Assembly (NCBI RefSeq): GCF_043290135.1
Contig: NC_134709.1
Location: 104,984,145 to 105,048,144, forward strand
Origin: Rhipicephalus microplus
Lineage: Eukaryota > Arthropoda > Arachnida > Ixodida > Ixodidae
DNA: 64,000 nucleotides
Direction of reading: 5' to 3'
The notes under the pieces are model-generated. The model saw only the letters and a list, made by a program, of their open reading frames with translations, was not told the DNA's origin and made no database searches. Position 1 is the stretch's first letter, and every line of letters starts with the position of its first letter. The position numbers and the translations under genes are program-made. Positions 58,034 through 64,000 of this stretch are shown here, in pieces.

Positions 58034-61000
58034 TTACGGAAGTATTGTGTCGATAGTGTGTGAGGGGTGCCTTCCGTACAGCAAGAAGAAAGGTGAAAAC
58101 CCGGTTGTGCTCTGAGGGGCGGTGTTGTAGGCGTATGTTACGAAAGACAGTATAGTATCCCAATTCGTGTGGTTGGCGGCGACGTGCATCGAAAGCATGT
58201 CGCCGAGGGTGCGGTTAAAGCGTTCGGTGAGACCATTCGTCTGCGGGTGGTAAGCAGTAGTTTTGCGGTGGACAGAATGGCACTCTGTGAGAATGGCTTC
58301 GATGACTTCTGACAAGAAGACACGGCCTCGATCGCTGAGAAGCTCCTGAGGTGGACCGTGGCGCAGTATGAATCGATGCAGTAGGAAGGGTGCGACATCA
58401 CGCGCAGTAGCCGCAGGGATAGCGGCGGTTTCGGCGTATCGCGTTAAATGATCTACGGCGACGATGGCCCAGCGGTTACCAGCCGACGTCAGAGGAAGTG
58501 GTCCATACAAATCGATACCTATGCGCCCAAACGGACGCTCAGGGCAAGGTAACGATTGCAGACTGGCTGGTGACGTGTGTACTGACGGTTTGCGGCGTTG
58601 GCAAGCGAGGCAGGAGCGAATGAACTGCTGCACGTAGCGGTACATCCCGCGCCAGAAGTAGCGTTGCCGAATGCGATGGTAGGTTTTGAATACCCCAGAG
58701 TGCGCGCATTGCGGATAGGAATGAAAGGATTCACATATCTCTGACCGCAGACTGCGGGGTATCGAGAGTAACCACTGCCGGCCATCGGTGTCGTAATTGC
58801 GTCGGTGTAGAAGGCCGTCACATATGGTGAAATGGCGAGCTCGACGACGCAAGGCACGCGTGGATGGCGTTGCGGATGGATCAGAGAGCAAGTCGATCAG
58901 CGGGCCGATCCAATTATCCTTTTGCTGTTCGGTAGCGATTATGTCAACGTCAATGGCAGAAACAGCAGCCGAGGATACTGAGCAGACCACATCACCTTCA
59001 GGCAGAGGGGAGCGCGAGAGGGCGTCGGCGTCAGCATGCTGGCGTCCGTTGCGGTACAGCACGCGGATGTCGTAGTCTTGTAAACGAAGAGCCCAACGGG
59101 CGAGACGGCCTGAGGGATCCTTCAATGATGAAAGCCAGCATAGTGCATGATGGTCGGTGACGACATCGAATGGGCGACCATACAAATACGGTCGAAACTT
59201 TGTAAGAGCCCAGACGATCGCCAGGCACTCTTTCTCCGTGACGGTGTAGTTTGTCTCAGCTCTCGAGAGCGTACAGCTTGCATATGCTACGACATATTCA
59301 GGGAATCCGGGTTTGCGCTGCGCCAGGACAGCGCCGAGGCCTACACCGCTGGCGTCTGTGTGCACCTCCGTCGGGGCCGTAGGGTCGTAGTGGCGTAGAA
59401 TGGGAGGAGACGTCAACACATGGCGGAGCTTCGCGAACGCGTCATCGCACTCAGACGACCACGAATTGAGGGGCCCGTTACTTCTAAGGAGCTTCGTCAG
59501 CGGTGATATGATCGTGGCAAAGTTTCGTATGAAGCGTCGGAAGTATGAGCACAGGCCCACGAAACTACGCAGTTTTTTGACGGACGCAGGTTTGGGGAAT
59601 TCGGCCACGGCCCGAAGCTTGGCTGGGTCAGGAAGAATGCCATCCTTCGACACGACGTACCCAAGAATGGTGAGTTGCCGTGCTGCAAAGCGGCACTTCT
59701 TCAGATTTAGTTGCAAGCCGGCATTGGTGACACGTGCAAAAACTTCTTTCAGACTTTGGAGGTGCGTAGAGAAATCTGGAGCGAACACAACAACGTCATC
59801 GAGGTAACACAAGCACGTGTGCCATTTCAAGTTGCGCAGAACGGTGTCCATCATGCGCTCAAAGGTCGCAGGTGCATTACATAGACCAAACGGCATGACG
59901 TTGAATTCGTACAAGCCGTCGGGTGTGATGAACGCAGTCTTCGGTCGAGCGTCATCAGCCATGGGTACTTGCCAGTACCCCGAGCGCAGATCGAGAGAAG
60001 AAAAAAATTCGGCTCCGTGAAGGCTGTCAATTGCGTCATCGATGCGCGGCAGTGGGTAAACATCCTTGCGAGTGATCTTATTGAGTCGTCTGTAGTCCAC
60101 ACAGAACCGCGCAGAACCATCTTTCTTCGCAACAAGAACAACAGGAGACGCCCATGGACTGTCCGAGGGCCGAATAACGTCGCGTCTGAGCATATCATCA
60201 ACCTGCTCGTTAATTTCCCGACGTTCAGCAGGCGGCACGCGGTAGGGACGTTGCCGTAATGGTGGATGGGCACCAGTGTCGATACGATGCGTAACAGCGG
60301 ACGCACGACCGAGAGAACTTCGCCCGACATCGAAAGAAGAACGATATTCTCGCAACAGGTTCAGAAGCTGGGAACGCTGTACCGACGTGAGGTTGTCATC
60401 AATGTAAGGGCCAAATACATCAGGAGATGATGAATCAGAAGTGGAAAAAACACTGATGGTACGCAAATTGGGACAACGCGAGTCATCAGGTACGTCCAGG
60501 ACTTGTGCGTTATCCACTGGTTCCACTTTGCCAAGACATTCCCCTCGAACCAAGGTAACAGTGTACGGGGATGGGTTTGTCACAAAAATAGAGGCGTTGC
60601 CCTGGGTGATTTGCACGGTCGCGAAAGGTACTAGCAACCCTTTCCTTCGGCAAGCACGCTCGGATGGCAAAACGAGTGCAATTGTGTCGGAGAGTCCAAC
60701 GCAGTAGACAGATACACCCATCGTGGAGCTTGGAGGCACTATGGTATCGTCTTTCACGAGAATCTTGCTCACTTTCGAAGAACTGTCTTCCGGCGTCAAA
60801 TGCGAGAAGGGGGAGAGTTCAATTTCGGCGGCGGCACAGTGGATGACGGCGTCGTTGCGGGAGAGAAAATCCCACCCCAGGATGACGTCATGAGAGCATG
60901 CGGGAATGATGATGAATTGGGCGACATACAGAACGTCCTGAACGACAACGCGAGCTGTGCACCCTGCTGTAGGATGGATACGATGCAAACCGGCGGTACG

Positions 61001-61174
61001 AAGGGACAATCCAGAAATTGGCGTCGTCACTTTACGAAGCAAGCGGCAAAATTTTTCGTCCATAACGGATACTGCAGCTCCTGTGTCAATAAGAGCAGAT
61101 GCGTGAACACCGTCCACAAGCACGTCAATGACATTAGATGGGCGGCTCTGAGGGCTTTCACAATGCGATAGCAT
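58034..61174 (-). CDS. pol: Pol of the second gypsy element (protease-RT-RNase H-integrase)
   Basis: A 1046-codon frame, open upstream to about 61276, so the ATG at 61174 may not be a true start. Protease has D30 in [13 protein letters not shown] has D395 in [14 protein letters not shown] and the YLDD box at 457-460. RNase H has D607, E649 and D674. Integrase shows H818, H825, C855-x2-C858 and the triad D888, D948, E984 with 35-residue spacing. All catalytic residues are in place. The frame is cut by TAA at 58036-58034 after the integrase core, leaving out the C-terminal module found in the next segment. It is expected to function as the copying and integrating polyprotein of the element, probably impaired here. 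Confidence 0.93.
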   Translation of the reverse strand: MLSHCESPQSRPSNVIDVLVDGVHASALIDTGAAVSVMDEKFCRLLRKVTTPISGLSLRTAGLHRIHPTAGCTARVVVQDVLYVAQFIIIPACSHDVILGWDFLSRNDAVIHCAAAEIELSPFSHLTPEDSSSKVSKILVKDDTIVPPSSTMGVSVYCVGLSDTIALVLPSERACRRKGLLVPFATVQITQGNASIFVTNPSPYTVTLVRGECLGKVEPVDNAQVLDVPDDSRCPNLRTISVFSTSDSSSPDVFGPYIDDNLTSVQRSQLLNLLREYRSSFDVGRSSLGRASAVTHRIDTGAHPPLRQRPYRVPPAERREINEQVDDMLRRDVIRPSDSPWASPVVLVAKKDGSARFCVDYRRLNKITRKDVYPLPRIDDAIDSLHGAEFFSSLDLRSGYWQVPMADDARPKTAFITPDGLYEFNVMPFGLCNAPATFERMMDTVLRNLKWHTCLCYLDDVVVFAPDFSTHLQSLKEVFARVTNAGLQLNLKKCRFAARQLTILGYVVSKDGILPDPAKLRAVAEFPKPASVKKLRSFVGLCSYFRRFIRNFATIISPLTKLLRSNGPLNSWSSECDDAFAKLRHVLTSPPILRHYDPTAPTEVHTDASGVGLGAVLAQRKPGFPEYVVAYASCTLSRAETNYTVTEKECLAIVWALTKFRPYLYGRPFDVVTDHHALCWLSSLKDPSGRLARWALRLQDYDIRVLYRNGRQHADADALSRSPLPEGDVVCSVSSAAVSAIDVDIIATEQQKDNWIGPLIDLLSDPSATPSTRALRRRARHFTICDGLLHRRNYDTDGRQWLLSIPRSLRSEICESFHSYPQCAHSGVFKTYHRIRQRYFWRGMYRYVQQFIRSCLACQRRKPSVHTSPASLQSLPCPERPFGRIGIDLYGPLPLTSAGNRWAIVAVDHLTRYAETAAIPAATARDVAPFLLHRFILRHGPPQELLSDRGRVFLSEVIEAILTECHSVHRKTTAYHPQTNGLTERFNRTLGDMLSMHVAANHTNWDTILSFVTYAYNTAPQSTTGFSPFFLLYGRHPSHTIDTILP

Positions 61175-61203
61175 CGCAGTCCTTGCCTCGGGGACTGCGA
61201 CGA

Positions 61204-61854
61204 CTAGTTTTCCCGCTCGTGAGCAGCTGAACTTGGCCGCGTGGGGGACGGGGAACGACGTCGTGGAGACGGTGACCTACGAGAAGATGAAGCTAGGCGA
61301 GTTCGCGGTGGCATAGACGGCGTTTCCTCGTGATAGGTACGCCTGATCTAGCCAGCAACAGGCGACGAGATATGGGGCGTCTGTACGCGAGTGCAATAAC
61401 GTCCTACGTGGCCGGCGTAACCGCAGGCAAAGCAAATGGGCCGGTTCTCGGATGTGCGCCATCGGTTCGCCGGGGTAGGTCTTGTCCATGGCGCAAGAGC
61501 CGATGGACGGAACGGTGGCTGGAAAGGCTGCAGGGGGTGCTGGAGCTGAGTCTGAGAGGTCACGTCAACATACGTAGCCGGCATACCCGCTGCAAAGGAT
61601 GGAGGTCGTGCGGCAGCTTCGGCGTAAGTCAGTGGGGTGGGCGCTTGAACGACTGGAGGCGGCCTGGCGACCACTTGGGCGTAACTTGGGGGTACAGGAG
61701 CCGGAAGCTGTTGTGGGTGGTACGCAGGCATGACCTCCGCTATTTTCTGCTCAATCGCTCGGCGGATGGGGGGGGGAAATGGTAGTGGCCGATTGTTGAG
61801 CAGCCGGTGGGTGTGCAAAGGGCAGGAGAGAGAACTGCCGTGCGATTTCCTCAC
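61204..61854 (-). pseudogene. gag: Gag nucleocapsid part, frame-shifted and with a nonsense codon
   Basis: The frame open from 61854 to 61348 carries a proline-rich spacer and a canonical zinc knuckle, CFACGYAGHVGRYC (C-x2-C-x4-H-x4-C). TAG at 61350-61348 interrupts it. The same frame continues with an Arg/Ser-rich tail up to TAG at 61206-61204. It is offset by one base from the capsid frame, with the switch at the G9 run. Pol then lies in the -1 frame, overlapping this tail by about 70 bp. Confidence 0.75.
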
Positions 61855-62545
61855 GTATGAAGGACTTGAGGTCTGCCAGCAGTGTCACCTGGTCATAGCT
61901 CGCCTCCAAGCCTGCAAGCCCTGCATCTCGTGGTGTGGAGCGACGGGTCATCGAACGCTGCCGGCGGAGCTCCTCGTAGCTCTGGCACAGCGTGATGACC
62001 TCAGCTACTGTGCCTGGGTTTTTGGCAAGCAGCATCGTGAAGGCATCATCGGCAATGCCCTTCATGACGTTCCGGATCTCGTCTGATTCGGACATGCTGT
62101 CGTTGGATTTCTTGCATAGGTCCAGGACGTCTTCAATGTAACTGGTGAATGATTCACCGGCCTGCTGAGCGCGTTCGCGTAAGAGCTGCTCGGCTTGCAG
62201 CTTACGAACGGCAGGGCGGCCAAAAACGTTGGTGATAGCGGTCTTGAAATCAGACCAGGTTGCGAAATCAGACGCGTGGTTGTTATACCACATGCCGGCC
62301 ACACCCGCGAGGTAGAAAACCAGGTTGCCGAGTTTACCTGCCTCGTCCCAATGATTAGGGACGCTGACGCGTTCGTACATGGCGAGCCAGTCCTCGACGT
62401 CGGTGCCATCCGCGCCGGTGAAGACAGGTGGGTCGCGGATGCGGGGGACACCGGAACATGACGTCGGCGCAGGAGGAAGCGTTTGCTGGGCGGCGTCTTG
62501 TTGCATGGTTGAAGGCACGGTACGGGATCTAAGCTCCAAGGGCAT
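61751..62545 (-). CDS. gag: Gag capsid part of the second gypsy element
   Basis: The open frame continues back into the LTR, but the first ATG after the primer-binding site is at 62545 (MPLELRS), with another at 62506 (MQQD). I take 62545. The product has the Gag core typical of arthropod gypsy elements: VFTGADGTDVEDWLAMYERV, then WSDFKTAITNVF, then a region around LRERAQQAGESFTSYIEDVL. It would assemble the particle around element RNA. The frame leaves Gag at a C-rich run (G9 on +, 61768-61776) and stops at 61751. The nucleocapsid part continues in the +1 frame, so one base too many in that run is the simplest cause. Confidence 0.83.
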   Translation of the reverse strand: MPLELRSRTVPSTMQQDAAQQTLPPAPTSCSGVPRIRDPPVFTGADGTDVEDWLAMYERVSVPNHWDEAGKLGNLVFYLAGVAGMWYNNHASDFATWSDFKTAITNVFGRPAVRKLQAEQLLRERAQQAGESFTSYIEDVLDLCKKSNDSMSESDEIRNVMKGIADDAFTMLLAKNPGTVAEVITLCQSYEELRRQRSMTRRSTPRDAGLAGLEASYDQVTLLADLKSFIREEIARQFSLLPFAHPPAAQQSATTISPPHPPSD

Positions 62546-62593
62546 CGAATGTGAACCGAAGATGTTTGAAGGGCACAGCACTCTCCACCAAAA

Positions 62594-62751
62594 TGTTAAG
62601 GCGTTTATTAGCCGGCCCACAGCAAGCAAGCACAATGGCGACAGTAACGGCCAAGCACGGGCTCTCAGCGCGAGCGGCATCTCTTTTGGGTAGACCCACT
62701 AGAAGGCACCTGAGAGTTCCACCAATTTCAGTGTTCGGAAGCTTCTTTACA
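62594..62751 (-). repeat. 5' LTR of the second gypsy element (158 bp)
   Basis: Partner of 57462-57619. On the minus strand the LTR is followed after 2-3 T by TGGTGGAGAGTGC, a likely primer-binding site beginning with TGG. The priming tRNA was not identified. Confidence 0.95.
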
Positions 62752-62841
62752 ATATATATAAACAATGAAGTGCTAACACAGGACCCGGAAGTAAAAGTTC
62801 AAAAAAATCAAGCACGTAGAAAAAATTGTTTTGTAAACGAC

Positions 62842-62875
62842 TGACGTTTCGGCCGCGGGACCGGCCTTCGTCGGC
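62842..62875 (-). other. Hammerhead-like stem-loop, PLE-B 3' UTR
   Basis: Minus strand: CCGACGA, a GGCCG...CGGCC stem, then GAAACGTC. The GAAAC and GTC parts match the minimal hammerhead core of Penelope-like elements. CTGA reads CCGA, an U4C change that is expected to harm cleavage. Confidence 0.45.
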
Positions 62876-63246
62876 GTGATGTGAACATGCGACGGCAACG
62901 CTATATAAAACGGCCAGTAACGTATCATAGCGCTGTTAATGGCTGACAAGCGGTTGTTAAAAGCACGTGGGAAACAGTGCGCGTGATAAGACAAGAAAAA
63001 ATTGAGATTACAAGCGTGCGAAGACGAAACGAATAAAAAATCATTAACAATGAGTAAAAAATTATGAAGCCACATAACGTGTGTATCACTGGCACAAACA
63101 TCAATACACGTCATAGGTACAACTGGGAGCAAGTTATCGATAAACATAAACGCGGGTATAACATCTTGTCACAAAGCTGAAACCGGGAACTAATCTATCT
63201 GCGTGAAAGCATAGCGGCAATATTAGCGGTGGTAGTCAAGGGTGTT

Positions 63247-63428
63247 TAGGAAGCTAAATGGGTAAAAATGAAAGTTTGCCAGGGCTTTCATTCATACCAC
63301 AAGTGACGGCTTTAAACTTATAGATTAAACACGATTTTCGAAGTTCCCTTTCGTGGTGGGAACGGAAACCCGATTGAAGGATTGTGGCTGTAATACTATC
63401 AAATGAGTGGCCCGGAATGTGCATGTGT
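63247..63428 (-). pseudogene. Frame-shifted C-terminus of the PLE-B endonuclease
   Basis: Minus-strand sequence reads MHIPGHSFD, then SGFRSHHERELR, then LSFLPI and a stop. It is collinear with residues of the PLE-A endonuclease after PLSKHFH. It is separated from 63430-63963 by one missing base. Confidence 0.75.
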
Positions 63429-63429
63429 T

Positions 63430-63963
63430 TTATAGCGGAAGGTTAGGAATGGTGGCAGCATGACATTTGTGGTTGTTAAAGCGATATGTGAAGGGCGTTT
63501 CGGTTTGTCCAATGTACTGTAATTTGCAGACGGAACATTCGAGCAAATAGATGCAATTGTAAGTGTCACACGTAAAATTTTCTTTAATTTTACAGGAGAA
63601 ATCAGAAGCAGTGCTTTCAGCAATCTGTGACGTCGTCATATGCGCGCAAACCTTGCATCGTGGTTTATTGCAAGGTCGACAACCAACATTATCGGGAACC
63701 CTTGTTTTAGATGAAGTTAGGATGTCATGCAGATTGCGAGACCATCTGAAGACTACCCGAGGTGGCAATTGAAAGATTACTTTAAGATGAGCACTCTGCG
63801 CTAGTATGTTGAAATGTTTTTTGAGAATTGAGGAAACGTTTTGCATCGATGCTGAGTGTGTTAGAACTGGATTACTTTGTGCCTGAACGGATGATTGCTT
63901 TTTAGCGCTGAACAAATCCTTACGATTCAGCGCATCGGCCTCTTTTGACAGCATCCTCAACAA
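63430..63963 (-). pseudogene. GIY-YIG endonuclease of PLE-B
   Basis: A 177-codon frame. A zinc linker C95-x2-C98-x4-C103-x2-C106 is followed by CIYLLEC (137-143), LQYIGQT (148-154) and RFNNHK (161-166), so the GIY-YIG core is well kept. The frame stops at 63430. The expected continuation (KHMHIPGHSFD and onward to a stop near 63247) lies in another frame, which shows a one-base deletion at about 63428. The 5' part of the polyprotein, including RT, lies beyond the window. Confidence 0.83.
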
Positions 63964-64000
63964 TGCGGGGTGGGTATTCCTGCTGGATCAAAGATTCGCG

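Larger units (their letters stand above)
57462..62751 (-). mobile_element. Second Ty3/gypsy LTR retrotransposon
   Basis: A 5.3-kb minus-strand element with two 158-bp LTRs (TGTTAAGG...TTTACA in + orientation) and ATAT target duplications at 57458-57461 and 62752-62755, inserted into (TA)n. The LTRs differ at three positions. It encodes Gag with a CCHC knuckle and Pol with protease, RT, RNase H and integrase. Three lesions are visible: a frame change at a G9 run in gag, TAG at 61350-61348 in the gag tail and TAA at 58036-58034 near the end of pol. It is unrelated in sequence detail to the CsRN1-type element. Its clade is not assigned. Confidence 0.94.
62762..64000 (-). mobile_element. 3' end of a second Penelope-like family (PLE-B)
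   Basis: A minus-strand element running off the right edge. From about 63230 to 62762 it is 3' UTR with no supported frame. A hammerhead-like stem-loop lies at 62842-62875 and a TATATAAA stretch near 62900. From 63230 to 63963 it is endonuclease sequence related to PLE-A at the protein level but clearly diverged. It starts right after the residual (TA)n at 62752-62761. Confidence 0.8.

Noticed and set aside
61277..61489. 70-codon minus-strand frame between gag and pol of the second gypsy element
   Set aside because: It overlaps the nucleocapsid/tail frame in a different phase and shows no recognisable domain. The tail frame with the Arg/Ser-rich sequence is the better reading.

Overview
The window is non-coding and repeat-dominated and comes from an arthropod genome, most likely a hard tick. 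The evidence is a tRNA-headed SINE with an AATCAATCAATC-type 3' end that matches the Ruka-like SINEs of ixodid ticks, together with Ty3/gypsy and Penelope-like families of arthropod type. Nothing looks bacterial and no host protein gene could be supported.

Bases 1-18981 and 23202-51625 are one head-to-tail satellite array with a period of about 456 bp, all in + orientation. It was split in two by a later retrotransposon insertion and runs off the left edge of the window. Every monomer carries a 72-nt tRNA-like cloverleaf. Most have a TATA-like box about 33 bp upstream, A and B boxes, and a T6 run 7 nt downstream. I count 104 such units: 42 to the left, the last of them split, and 62 to the right. 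The anticodon loop is non-canonical, so this looks like a Pol III-type repeat rather than a decoding tRNA cluster. Multi-monomer blocks of 7, 9, 11, 12 and 28 monomers are themselves duplicated.

Bases 18982-23197 hold a minus-strand Ty3/gypsy element of CsRN1 type. It has 169/159-bp LTRs, a 4-bp AGAG target-site duplication, gag with a CHCC motif, and protease-RT-RNase H-integrase with two nonsense codons. It landed inside the D arm of a tRNA-like unit.

Bases 51626-57461 hold a minus-strand Penelope-like element (PLE-A) flanked by (TA)n. Its 3' portion is present twice, in the usual pLTR arrangement. One copy carries the tick SINE, with a 12-bp target duplication. The RT is ruined: its catalytic DD is replaced by HG. 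Between the pLTR and the RT, on the same strand and in the same frame as the RT N-terminus, lies an open 395-codon frame encoding an SGNH/GDSL-hydrolase-like domain with S, G, N and DxxH all in place. This is the most unexpected coding feature here.

Bases 57462-62751 hold a second Ty3/gypsy element on the minus strand, with 158-bp LTRs and ATAT target duplications inside the (TA)n. Its pol is nearly complete but cut by one TAA just before the integrase GPY/F module. Bases 62762-64000 are the 3' end of a different Penelope-like family (PLE-B), with a GIY-YIG endonuclease broken by one frameshift. All three PLE 3' ends carry a conserved stem-loop resembling the minimal hammerhead ribozymes known from Penelope-like elements.
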